Made by a program: the position numbers and the translations under genes. From Litomosoides sigmodontis (Eukaryota; Nematoda; Chromadorea; Rhabditida; Onchocercidae): DNA of 64,000 nucleotides. The stretch is taken from contig OY718803.1 of NCBI GenBank assembly GCA_963070105.1, positions 3,888,507 through 3,952,506 of the forward strand, read 5' to 3'. Positions 52,521 to 64,000 of the stretch are shown here, in pieces. The notes under the pieces are model-generated. The model did no database searches. It was not told where the DNA came from and saw only the letters and a program-made list of their open reading frames with translations. Numbering within the stretch: the first letter of the stretch is position 1; every line of letters begins with the position of its first letter.

Positions 52521-55500
52521 ATGACTGAAAATACTAGTTATCCGGTTAGTGATGCTGCCCTTCGACCGTTGATTACCGGTTTATCACCCAAGGAAGGAGT
52601 TCCAGGAACGCAAATTAAAATTCGGGGCGAAAATCTTGGAAAGAATCAGTCAGATCTGGTTGCTTTATCCATATGTGGAACTGACTGCTTAATGTCGGCA
52701 AAATGGAAATCACCTTCTCTGATTATAGCACGTAATGATAATTCATGAATATTTTGGTCTAACAGACTGCTTTAATGAGCGCAAGTATAATCTGGCTTGA
52801 AACCTTAATGTTAAATATGCGGCAATATCAGTTCTTCATCGAATTTAATTCAAATCTTTAATAGCCTTATTGGTTAATTAGGATAAACTGAATTTCTGAA
52901 TTCTGTGGGTATTGTGACATATCATTCAGGTATTGGGCAAGCAAAACGTGGTGTCGGAGAAGTAGTCCTGCTAACAAAGTCAATGGGAAAAAGTACCTCA
53001 AATGTTACATTTCGAGTTTTTGTCGTGCAGGTTGGTCCACTGGAAGAAAGTGCTGTTTGGGTAGATGAAACAAGGACGGTTCCTGGACGTCAAGCTGTTC
53101 GTAACGTTCCCGAAACAACAGTTACTTTGGATGCATTAGGACTGATGATTGAACCGTAAGTTCTTCAATTCTCAAGACAAAATAGTTTTTTTGTTTTTTT
53201 CGACGAAATTATTTCAGTTTTGGAATTCACAAGCATTTAGCAGTCATATTATTTAAGGAAATTTTAAAATCAATACACTTGTTGTGGATCAATGTTTTAT
53301 TAAGGCATAAAAAAATGGACCAAACTTCTCTGATGCAAATGTTTCCGGAAGGTTCAAGCAATCTTCGAATGGAAAATTTCAACCCAGCTTGGTATTTGCT
53401 TGAAAATCATCGCGAAACAAAGTGGGTTTTGAAACTTATTTGAACCTCGAAAATTGTTATTCTTTGAGAGAAAGAATTTAGTACCGAAAACATAACCAGT
53501 ATTTAAACGAATCGCATTCCATTTTTTTAGAGAGTATGGAACACATTTTCTAGGGAGTATGAGATATTGTCTAAATGTTAGAAAATTGAATTAAACAATT
53601 TAAACAAATACTTTCAGAAGTTCAAGTGCATGATTATCTGCACTTGATGAATTATGATATCCCAAAATTCATATTTACATGACTACATCCGTTTTATCTC
53701 TTGTTTTTTAGACTTTCTGATCTCAGAAAAGGGTTGACTTATTTAACTCAAAGCACTAAAGAAGGCGAAAAAGGGAATTCCGATTTGCATCGTGCCAATC
53801 TATACTCACTGATTAACTGCGTTGATACATTGGCAGCACTTCATGATAAAATGCAACTAGAGAAGAATACTCGTGGTTGGCCGCTCACAAAAAATATTTC
53901 TGAAAGGGTTTGCAACATCTCGTTTTGGATGTTGGGAATTTTTGGTGTCTTGTAACTAATCATAAATATATAATTGTAACTCGTATAATTCTCGTTTTAT
54001 GACTTCACTGCAAGCAAAAATTTTTGGGAAATAATTTTCAGCTCGCAGAATCACACACAGCAGCAAATGCAATTTTCCATGAAGTTTTAACACGGAAGGA
54101 TAGAGCTGATGCCACAAGAAATGCCTTATCAGTGCTTACTCGTTTTCGATTTATTTTCTTCCTTTCTAGTGCTATAGACCAAAATTTAGCAAAAGTGAGA
54201 AAAGCTCATGTTTTCTAAAAATCTGTGATACTAAATTCGAGTCGAGTCTCAAGATTTAATTTTCAGCCAATTTATACCTCTTTCTAGATTAAATAAACTC
54301 GTACACATTTTATAATAAGCTGCGAAATTGTTTTATACTCTTCAAATAAAAGTGGAAATAATCATCATCTTTACATTTTCGCAAATATTTCAGGGCGAAT
54401 ATTCGACGATTCTGAATGATTATACTCGCGCAAAGTCACTATTCAAGGATACTGAAGTGTCGTTATTTAAGGAGGGTAAGCGCTTTTACGTTATAACTAA
54501 TTTGTTATGTGCAATAGACTTTTCGTGAAATAAATTGTCATAAGCATTTTTAGTAATGGATGAGTTGGATCAGAAAATGGAAATATTTAAAAGAAATATG
54601 AAGCAGCGTTTAATCGATATGCCTACTTCATTTGAAGACCAAAGTAAATTAATCAAGTATCTGAAGGTAAATTAATCAACTATTAATTACTACTTGTTCC
54701 CTCGCTTCTATGCTTGTTTATAGATGAGTGGGTTTCGTAAAGGACTAGAATATTTTAATAAAAAGGAAGTTGAGTAACTAAGGACAATATTTGTAGTTTT
54801 AGTTAATTTAGCACTCTAATCCGAACGCATTTATAGGTTCTTGAACCGAATTCAGATCCAGCGTGGGACTGCATTACAGCATATCATTGTTGGTTAGAAG
54901 ATCTTCTGTGGCAAACACAACAAAAGCATTTGAAGTTAGGTATCACTTGGGAATCGAATATTTGCCTTTTTGAAATTTGCTATTTTTTTTCAAATTATTT
55001 GATTTTATAGCACTTGGCCAAGTCAACAATAATAAGAACTCGTCGAGTATATTCTCATGTAAGTTGCTTTATAATACTTCTATTTTCTTAATCTATGCAT
55101 ATTTTATTTTCGGTGTTGATATTACCTATGTCATATCATTGCTGAAAAGAAATTACTCGAAACTTAGAGTTGAACCACTTAACATCACTACATCTTCATT
55201 ATGCTGTTTTCAACTTACATTCCTGTATTTTTAATGATATGATCAAAATCAGTATTTTTGTAGTAGTTGAAGAAAATTCGCATAATCTTCACGACTTCGT
55301 TCAAGAAATAGTGGATCTAATTACCGACAAATTACAAATATTCTGGAAACTTTCTCAAATATATTCCTCATCAGTTGTGAATTTAACGTCTGTAGATCGC
55401 TTATGTGATATTAATGTCGGTTCAAATGTTTTCAAAGCATTTTTTTATTTCGTTAATTTTTTTTCGCAAAGTTTATAGTCCATATCAATCTTCCCCATTT

Positions 55501-58500
55501 TGATTTTTTTCTAGAAGAAAATTCTTTTCTACTAGATTGAGGATAAATTGTGCATTTGCTTGCAGTAGTTGACAAATTAAATGACTTGCTCGTTTATTTC
55601 GTATTCAAAATTTCATAGCATTCTCTATTTCATCTAGAAAGTGACGGAAAGTTCCACAATGAAGAACTTTTCAGTTCCGTTCATTGCTGTTTTATAAACT
55701 CATTCATGTTTTCAGCAAATGCTTATCAACACAGTCAATGTTTCCTCATGGCTGATATTGAATGCATTAGTACCTGACGCCTTGCCTGAATCAGTTTTAC
55801 AGAAATACAGGGAACAGTTTGCAAAGTGGCCACCTGTCACTTCATTTCTTACTCATCAGCTGTTTTCGTCACTAAGAACTTTAAGGTAAATGAAATTTTT
55901 TCTTACAGTAAGGTGAATAAATTTCAGAATTTGGTCGGATGAACACTTATTCGTATTGCTTTAGCATAATTGTAATGGCTGAGAGATAATCCAAAGTATG
56001 CCAAGAACAGTTCGGACACATGGTTATGTATCAATATAATTCGGGTGATCACGTTAGTGTAGCAATCCGTTTTGCTGATTTCGCTGATTTCAAATAGATC
56101 ATTTATAAATGCGATTATTCAATTAGCCTTTTCAGATCATGCATAAGTTTCATGTTGGATTGCAATTTTACTTCGGAGCAACTGCAACCATTGTTGGAGC
56201 TCTGTGTTACCATCCGATTAAAGTGCTTATCAAAAGTGATTGAGAGAGTTACACAAGGTGAGCACCTCCAAAAATACTGAGCTAAAACAGTTATGCTCAT
56301 TTTAAAGTTGGAGTTTCCGAATTTATTGTCTCGCTTTAAGGTTATTTATAATCAGAATTAGGCGTAAGTTTTAATTTTAACTTTATATCCTTTACGAACA
56401 TTACTTTATTACGAGTTCACAAAACCATTATCCTTCACATTCACGTGCTCTCATTTTAATGAAGTGGAAAATTTGGAATTAAAATGAAGTATGTGGAGTA
56501 ATGCAAGTACTGCAAATATAAGTTCTTTCGTGATGCTCAGAAATTCACATTTGTTCTGGATTTTATTGCAGGAGTAATTAGCTTAGGAAATGGAGAAATC
56601 TGGAAACTAGAGCATACGGGTTTGTCAAAAACTATTTTACCAGATTTGTATGAAACCGAGGTGAGACTTGCACTGACTACTACTCGATAACTATATTTCT
56701 ATCTAGTCTCATGTTCTTAATTCAAAAAATATGGACATTAAAAGCAGTTGCTTAGAAATAGTTTTTGGCTTTGTACAGGCAGTTGAATTTCTCTTATCAG
56801 CGTTAAATAAATTATCAGTAATAAGAAAAAAACGACACATTTTAACACTGAAAAGAGTTCCAGTTATGAATTTAGCACGAAGTTCTTTAAATCACATTGC
56901 AATAACTTTTTTTGAGGTGAATGATAGCATGGTACAAATCCGACAAATACTTTCATCTTCAAATTATCCGGGTGAATTAGATTTATTTAGTAGAGAACGG
57001 TTTCGTTCGATGCTGGTTGATTTATTTACGATGATTCTCGCATCAATTCGTGATTGCATAGAGAATGTTCTGCAGCTGAGGTATATTGAATTTTACTCAT
57101 GCGATGAAGTATATTCAAAATTTTAAGTTATTCTATTACTTCACTTGAAGTTCAAGAAATTAATTAGTAATACAACCAGGAAGTGCGCTGCGTTGCTTGC
57201 GTAGTACCGAAAAAATTTTTTTTTAAGTTGATGTAAAAATAACTTTTTAAAAATGTATAGAGGTACGAAACGTCCCTCAGCTTTATTCAATGAAGGAACA
57301 GCTATCAGCCGTAAGTTACTCATTGCTGTGTGTAACATTGAATATGTGATTAGTAATTCGTTGCCTGCGTTATGCCGTCGCTTAGCTGAAAATGGTGTAA
57401 AATACGGTGACGTCATATTTGAAGTAAGTTTCTATTGAAACTTCATGTTTTTGTCAATAAAGCTGAATAAAACACCTGTTATTTGAAAAGCATGACCTGT
57501 TCTTTTCATACTAGGATTTGAAGAAATCTTTAGCAAATTCTTTTCAGAAAAGCAAGGGTCAGTTGTTAGTGTTTCGACAGAACCTGATGAAGTATTACTT
57601 GCAAATAAAATGTGCTACGTTTAGTTCCATGTTTAAAGCGGCTGGTTATGATGATTTACCGAACGAAGGTAATATTCAGTTTTATTTTCATAATGCAGAT
57701 AATCTTTTCAAATCCGAAATGGTGTTTCGTTGAATCAAAGATTTTTCTATCGATTTTTCTATTGGCATGGCAAGAAATAAATTTTATTCGAATCAAATGA
57801 ATTAAATGAATTTTGGAACTTTTCCTTTGGGTGATTTCTTGCCAGCCTCACCATGTTGACATAAATTCAATTGCATCTGTACTCATGCTGTTTCAGATGC
57901 ATCAGATTACATCAAAGAACTCGTCATGTATCTAATATTCATCCAATCAGAAACATGTTTACTTGCGCCACATCTAATGCGCGAAGTGTGTTTTCAGTTT
58001 GCATGGCATGTGTTGCTACTAATAACCTTTATGAAAATCTTATGAGAATTAGAAAATTTTGACTTCCGATCAGGAGGTCTTCAAATTAATTCGTACTACT
58101 AGATGTAACTGTCAAAGTTATTTTTTTTAATATTGGAGGCAGATTGGAAATACGGTTGAGATATTATTGGAAATGAATTGGCACAGTTTAAATACCATTG
58201 GCATAAAAGTTTTACTGGGTGACTGGGAGTTTATTTTTGGATATTACAAGATAGTGTCAGAGTCATACGTAGAGTACAGTCACTGTTTGATAATACATCT
58301 GGTAGTACTATTGTAAACACCGATACCGATGAATTGATGGTGCCGACAAAATCTAGGCATAGTATTTACAGTCCTTTTGAATACAAAAGGAGTCATAGTA
58401 AGTTAACAATTTCCAATCATTTGACCTATTACCTTTCGAAACAAAGGTAGCTAAAAATGAAGTGAATGCTTTAGCATTTTACAATAATCAAACAGACGAA

Positions 58501-59476
58501 ACTCATTATAACAAAGCGAGTTAGATGAACAAAGAATTAGCTTAACAGTTTGTGTCATTTCAAACCATTGATAAGTAATCTTCGTAATATAGATTTCCAT
58601 AATACGAGTTCCTTTTGATTTCAGCGGATTGTTATAAAATTATCTCTATTTTCCCAACATCCGTTCCACCAAAACTGGGAAAGTTGACGGATCGAGTTTT
58701 GGAACTCATTTTCGTTTATAACTTTCACAGTTCTTTGATAATGATTTGCTACTAGTGAGACAAACCTGGTTGACTTGTTACTTTCTGAACGTTGTTCTCC
58801 ATTATTTCGGGCATTTTTTTGGAGTTAATTTACTTTCAGGTCCTTAATCCAATAATACAAAACGCATTTGGCCAGCTGATTGATCGACTCGGTCATTTAC
58901 AAAATATGTCACTGGAGCAAACCACACAAGTTGCTGTCGATATTACAGCGTTGGAGGAAAGTATACAAGATTTCTTGGAACTGGAAACTAGGTTTAATTT
59001 CGTTCAAATTTTTTATGTTATATTTTACTCGAAGCATATCTTGATAACTAACACTATTTCTCTCTTTAGGACTGTTGTGAATTCCTTCCGAGCCAAACTT
59101 GTTAGCAATTTGGATGAACCGTAAGTTTGATTTTGTTAGTTCTTAATTGGAAAAAAAGTAGTATCGACATTGAATAAAAAGTAGTATCGACTCATTTGGT
59201 TGCTTATATTACTTTTCCGATTTAGTGCTGCTCCATCTCTTCGATTCTACTTCTTGTTGCTACAAATAGGAGTACTCAATGCTAAGAAAAAAGGGCGAGT
59301 ATACGTTCAAATGAAGCTTAGCTGAGTTTTAAATTTTCTGTTAGAAGATTTCATATGGAATTCTCTTTTTCAGGCTATTTCAGAGGTGTCTTCGTAATTT
59401 TCGCGCTGCAATGCGAATGGCAATTGCAAGTTTGAACTGTGATCATACAAATGCAAACGATTCATCTGACATATGA
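52521..59476 (+). CDS. EXOC2: Exocyst complex component 2 (EXOC2/Sec5)
   Basis: Sec5 is a subunit of the exocyst, which tethers secretory vesicles to the plasma membrane, and is a Ral GTPase effector through its N-terminal IPT/TIG domain. Exon 1 (52521-52731) encodes LITGLSPKEGVPGTQIKIRG and DLVALSICGTDCLMSAKW, and exon 2 (52930-53157) continues in phase 1 with GQAKRGVGEVVLLTKSMGKS, completing the IPT fold as in human EXOC2. Further blocks match the human order: ENFNPAWYLLENHRETK (about 53380), AANAIFHEVLTRKDRADATR (about 54065), GEYSTILNDYTRAKSLFKDT (about 54396), SDPAWDCITAYHCWLEDL (about 54850), helical-bundle exons at 55700-55890, 56135-56256 and 56780-57080, and a C-terminal exon ending CDHTNANDSSDI. 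The gene has about 18 exons. Some middle exon limits (55.2-55.7 and 57.6-58.8 kb) remain approximate. Assignment is firm. Confidence 0.92.
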
Positions 59477-60657
59477 TCGTAAGAAAAATATCACTGGACA
59501 GGGACGGTAATGCAATCACTTTCAGTTCATTAATCAGAACTGCACATTACACTCTTTTAACATTGTAAAGTGGAGGACGATTTCACGTAGAGAAGGACAC
59601 CAACAGATCAGGTTAAAGGTAAAGACAACAGCAGGAGAGATCGTGAAATCTAGATTATAACTGTATGTCGAATACACTCTGACCTCATGTCAATGCTGTC
59701 TAATGGTTGGCCATATGCTTCTAGATGTAAGTAGTTTTTTTCATTACACACAACTGTAGAAATCTGGATTTTCTTGTTTCGAACATTCATATGGTGCGTA
59801 TGGACTTGAGATACTCCTCACTGCCACACATGATCCACTTCTGAAAATGAATGTCTGTGGCAATCACAAGTTCTAGTAAAATGTAATTAACCAAAACACG
59901 ATTAGTCCTACACATTCCTTAACGTCCAAGGTGGGCCCATTCCATCCTATAAAAAATATTGAAAAATTAAATCGCAGTATTTATGACTGAAAAGCAGACT
60001 GATCATAATAAGAACAGGGAAGAGTGACAATGCAATAAAAATGTTATGTCACCCATGAAAATGGAGGGACGCACTTGTTCAGAAATTTAGGCACCTTTAT
60101 CAAACAGATGAATGAACGCTCACACAGAAGATCTGAAAACGATACAATTACAAGAAAAAATTGGAATTATTTTTTTAATTTATACAATTACAAGAATTAA
60201 CCTGTTAAGGTATTTTGTCACCATAAGCATAATTGATTTCTTCATTGGGACTTCTCATTTCTGAATCAAATCGTCACCTTAAGTCCGTTAACTTAAGTCC
60301 ATTACAAAGCCTGCTAATGTAAAACTATGTTGCCGACATGCATCTTGACAAGATTGCATTAGAACTGCTTCAACGGTTAACATTGTATGCGGTGGGGGAA
60401 AGCACACGACAAAAGTCCTGTTTCGAAATGAGAATATTGACTGGCTGCAGTATTCCCAAGACAGTGAATTCGAAAGGGATATATGTAGTAGACTGGAAGT
60501 GAAGACGTGTTATATCACATATATTATTTCATTCTTATTTCGATCTTAATCAAAAAATTCGGGTAATCTTAATTGGAAAACTTGTACAAGTGTATTTCAT
60601 ATCAAAATATTCTAAATATATCACAAAGTAAAACAACTAATTCATGGTTGTGGACTA
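59477..60657. other. Convergent intergenic region, EXOC2/MGAT5 relic
   Basis: About 1.2 kb of AT-rich sequence after the EXOC2 stop. I see no open frame, repeat or RNA gene that I can support. Confidence 0.6.
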
Positions 60658-62316
60658 TTACAATTTAATTCCACGAAGAGATTTATGAAATCTGATCTGA
60701 ACAGAAACCTTTGGAAGCAAGGCTTCACGTATTGCATCTTCCACTTGTGATGAATTTTCAATGTCAACAGTCAATACATGGGGTCTGCCGATGAAGAATT
60801 CCGCATAAGGATTTTGACTCGTTAGCTAGAATTTCAAGAGTATTTAAATTTTATGAAGCCAATTGTAGAACAAGAAAGTCCTAATTGTGATATTTCCCAA
60901 CACATTTGGACTTCGACATGTTTCTTACAGAAATTTTTATACTATAGGTAAACTATGCAAGTTATGTAAGCTTAACGGGGGTGACTGCAATCCAACAATA
61001 TCAGCAATGTGATTCACTGAAGTCTTGCAGAAATGGTGAATTATGAAAGTCTGAATGACTTTTCTTCTAAATTTCGCATAAAGTTAGTTTGCCCTTGAAG
61101 AAATCAAAGGTTTTTCGCGATTTGGGCGGATTAAAAGAAGGATCGATGAAGACAACACCGCTTGCAATGGCTTTCGATGGTGCAGGGCCTTCAAACGGAA
61201 AACCGAGACCCAAAAATATTTTCGCCCTTCTCATCAGTGCGTGCAAATCAAGACCTGTCAAACTCCATGATTTACTATAAGGTTGTCGAAATCTGACAAA
61301 TTATCTCTAATCAGACCACTGTACAAGTTCGCCAAGTGGTCCACCAGCAGATGATAGCTCAGCGAATTTGAAACCAGCTTCTTTGTTCAGGAAACCCATG
61401 TGCATTATTTTATCTATAGTCAACATTTATATTCAAAATAAATCGTTCTTAGTTTGAAAGAAGAAAAATGCAAGGTTTGAAACCGAAAGCTGCCCACGTA
61501 CGTCCAATTTTGTTTGTGATAAAACGGCTTTCGGCCACTTGACCATCAACTTATCATGTGCACTCAACCATTTCGGTCACGAAAGAGAAATTCGATTCCT
61601 TATAAATTTGTAATTCAGTTTATTATCAAACATAAGTTTCAAAAGGCCCGACGGAATTCGTTCTACCTGAAAGTCATTTACAGTAAACCGCAGCACGTTA
61701 TGCTTCCTATCCCATAAACTAAGCAGTTGTTGAATTCAGCTCAAATTTATTTTCACAAATTTCTCATTGGTGTCATCAATCACATTCACTTTATGTAACA
61801 CGTGCTTTCTATATTCTGATATTATTGATTACATGATGAGATTAAATGGTACGAACAACCGCTCATCGTAAAAATATGCAGCAGGTGCATTAGCTAAAGG
61901 ACAAATCGGGCTACTAATAAACTCAACGGAGATTACTCTGAAGTAGCAACTTGATGGTTTTCATACAGTGAGTTGCTGAGCGATGAATAATTGCTCAGAT
62001 TTTTATCTTCGGCATTCATCTAATTATTTCACTACTTTAGAACCAGCCCTCAATAAAACATAATATTAAATTTAAAAAACAGCCCAGATCAACAACTACC
62101 TCTGAGCGCTTCATCTTCCGCACTTCCATCTTTCACGATCTTTCGCAACGGCAAGAGCGGGCAATACTTTTCCGCCTCAGAAGGATAAATCCTAAACGAG
62201 CAGAACGTTCCATTTACACCACACAGTTCACAACGCTCATGTGTTCGCCATCCATTGCATTTTTCGGTGGCAGCAGGGATACTCGATGGTATTCGCTTCC
62301 GATATGTCACATTCAT
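60658..62316 (-). pseudogene. MGAT5: Decayed MGAT5-like N-acetylglucosaminyltransferase V
   Basis: MGAT5 adds a beta-1,6-GlcNAc branch to N-glycans in the Golgi. Four fragments lie in the right order on the minus strand. 62316-about 62095 encodes EKCNGWRTHERCELCGVNGT and SFRIYPSEAEKYCPLLP, matching the N-terminal Cys-rich domain. About 61405-61310 encodes FLNKEAGFKFAELSSAGGPL then GELVQWSD, followed at once by an in-frame TAG. About 61265-61067 encodes LTGLDLHALMRRAKIFLGLG and FPFEGPAPSKAIASGVVFID, part of the nucleotide-sugar site. 60825-60658 encodes TSQNPYAEFFIGRPHVLTVD and then departs from the family. Roughly 190 residues expected between QWSD and LTGLDL are missing and only about 60 bases separate them. 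No transmembrane anchor exon is visible. The exon ending at 61067 runs into a stop with no GT donor. I conclude a pseudogene, unless the assembly has collapsed here. Confidence 0.78.
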
Positions 62317-62712
62317 GCTTTCCTACACCTTTAGCGAATTGTTAGTACGACAAAAATGAAATCGGTAACTCTAACACATTCACTTTCGTTCATTCGTTTC
62401 TCCGAGAATTTTAGTTGAAATTATAACATTTTGTAAAGAGCGACATTTTGCTCTATTTCAAATAACACACAGCAAAAAGTTATTTCAGGCTTTTTAAAAG
62501 AAATTACTTCTCTTTCCATTTGATATGTACCCGTGTCTTCCTGCACTTTTATAATCAAATTCATCATCATCCTGAAGCAACTACAAATCTACGTTTCAAT
62601 TTTTAATTTAGTTTCTTTAATTAACTGTGCGAAACATTCTGTCATGTCTCTTCCTAGAGTTCTGCGTTGGTATTCAATAAAGAGACCATACCATAATACT
62701 ATTTAATAAAGG
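62317..62712. other. Region between the MGAT5 relic and the right-end gene
   Basis: About 0.4 kb between two divergent starts. It may hold the promoter of the plus-strand gene at 62713. I see no specific motif. Confidence 0.4.
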
Positions 62713-63189
62713 ATGGCAGAGTCCGAGTTGTTGACACTTGTCAGAAGACACTTGGATCTCCAGGTAAGTCATCTTCAATCAGGTGATATCTGTCGCATAA
62801 AACAATAAAAATTATATTTCGAAGATTCTTCAAAAAAAATCGCTGATGAAATCACAACCAATGCTCTCTTGTAGAGGATGAAAAGATTTGTCGAAAAGGA
62901 GAAATTGAAAACGCATATGGATTTTTATTTCTTGCTGATTTCTTTGCGAGCTTAGTTTTTACACCTTATTTTTTGATAGCAATTAGAATTTTATTCCATG
63001 GGTTTCTGAGTGTTTAGGAAGGAAGAAAAATGGCACTGAAGTGACACATCACAATATAAATTTTGGTTTCGAATTAAAACACTGAATAACCTTGTTTAGG
63101 AAAGCCAGCAGGATGTTCGTACAAGTAGAGTTTGGCAACAGTTAATTGGAAACCCATTTGTATCACTTGTTCCAATTGTTTCTTTATAA
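62713..63189 (+). CDS. Start of an unrecognised gene, probably incomplete
   Basis: An ATG at 62713 opens MAESELLTLVRRHLDLQ, which ends exactly at a good donor (CAG|GTAAGT at 62763/62764). A TTTAG acceptor before 63100 joins in phase 0 to ESQQDVRTSRVWQQLIGNPF, followed by VSLVPIVSL and a stop at 63189. That would be only about 46 residues. A possible donor after NPF (GTATCA) could instead lead to exons beyond the window. I recognise no family. The short amphipathic N-terminus and hydrophobic VSLVPIVSL are all that can be described. Confidence 0.4.
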
Positions 63190-64000
63190 TAGGACTGCTC
63201 CCCATATTTCCTGAGGGAAAAATCCACATCTTTACTATATTTGTAAAGGAGCTAATTCCGGTAAGACCTTGTTTAGGTCAATTAAGCGAACGGAGATGGG
63301 AGAGGCAGGAAATTTACTGCATGAATTTTACTGAGATGAACTCAATTTCATCGTAGAAATAAAGGAATAAACTACTGTACCGTTAAACCGCCGTGCGCCA
63401 CTAACCGTAATACTCCGATGAAAAAGCTGACAAGCATAAATGCTGGACAGAAAAGCGGACCGCAATTTAAGCATACACGCTTGGTTCGTCTCACTAACCA
63501 TGCAGCATGATTTGATTTCCTTACACGGTTCCCTAAAATGTTAATATTCGCTTGATTAAAAAACTGAATATTTGCTCTGTTGGGAACAAAATTCGTGCCA
63601 CAATGGAAACGAAAGTTTTCTTGAATCGAAATTAAAGAGAAGTTTTCATTTGCATAAACGAAGGTGATTTTTCACAACAATCATTTCAGGTAGCACTTTT
63701 ACTTTCAAGGAAGATTTAAGATGTGGTCGATCGATCAGGCAACTCATCTATCCTCACGCAACTTCTCATCAATCAATACAGTGGACAGATAATGGTACAG
63801 CGAAACACTGCTACCGAACCATCTCTCCACCAGTAAGGTGCGGGAACCGATCGCTAGTGCTCTGATCCATTCAGCTGTCTAAGGTACCAGTTAGATTGCA
63901 TGGCGTCCCTCATTGCGCACTATGACACTGTGGCAGGTTCATCCAAGAACGCTTTGAAGTTTGCAGTTACGTGAGTGGACACGTGAGAGAGGAAGGAAAT
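63190..64000. other. Right end of the window, no supported gene
   Basis: About 0.8 kb that may be intron or flank of the gene starting at 62713. Open frames are short and show no domain. The last 300 bases are somewhat richer in GC than the rest of the window. Confidence 0.4.

Overview
The window is nuclear DNA of a nematode, AT-rich and intron-dense. Every gene I recognise is a multi-exon eukaryotic gene whose exons are bounded by short donors (GTAAGT or GTATG type) and TTTCAG/TTTTAG-type acceptors. Several coding starts lie 5 to 40 bases downstream of such an acceptor with no upstream coding exon, as expected for spliced-leader trans-splicing. A stand-alone SH2-tyrosine kinase of the Fes/Fer type, a small secreted Ly6-like protein and long (TA)n arrays fit a parasitic, clade III (filarial or spirurid) worm. 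The species is an inference; I cannot name it.

Layout, left to right: SMG5 (nonsense-mediated decay, minus) is head to head with INTS3 (Integrator, plus). INTS3 converges on a membrane-anchored short-chain dehydrogenase (minus), which is head to head with a NEDD4-type C2-WW-HECT ubiquitin ligase (plus). The ligase converges on calumenin (six EF-hands, ends HDEL; minus). Next come MCM4 (replicative helicase), CC2D1/Lgd (ESCRT-III regulator) and an SH2-tyrosine kinase, all minus. A small secreted Ly6-like gene (plus) converges on OTUD7/Cezanne (deubiquitinase, minus), which is head to head with EXOC2/Sec5 (exocyst, plus). The right end holds a decayed MGAT5-like glycosyltransferase (minus) and the start of an unrecognised gene (plus).

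This is mostly housekeeping: RNA surveillance, snRNA processing, DNA replication, ubiquitin ligation and removal, endosomal sorting and secretion. Head-to-head pairs share intergenic regions of about 0.2 to 0.8 kb that probably act as two-way promoters. I see no operon, CRISPR array, viral gene, transposase, tRNA or rRNA. The least ordinary items are the MGAT5 relic, the kinase whose SH2 domain has lost its phosphotyrosine-binding residues, and the Ly6-like protein with a charged helical tail in place of a membrane anchor.

Exon limits were read by eye from splice signals, phase continuity and remembered family sequences, with no alignment run. Gene spans run from start to stop codon and include introns.
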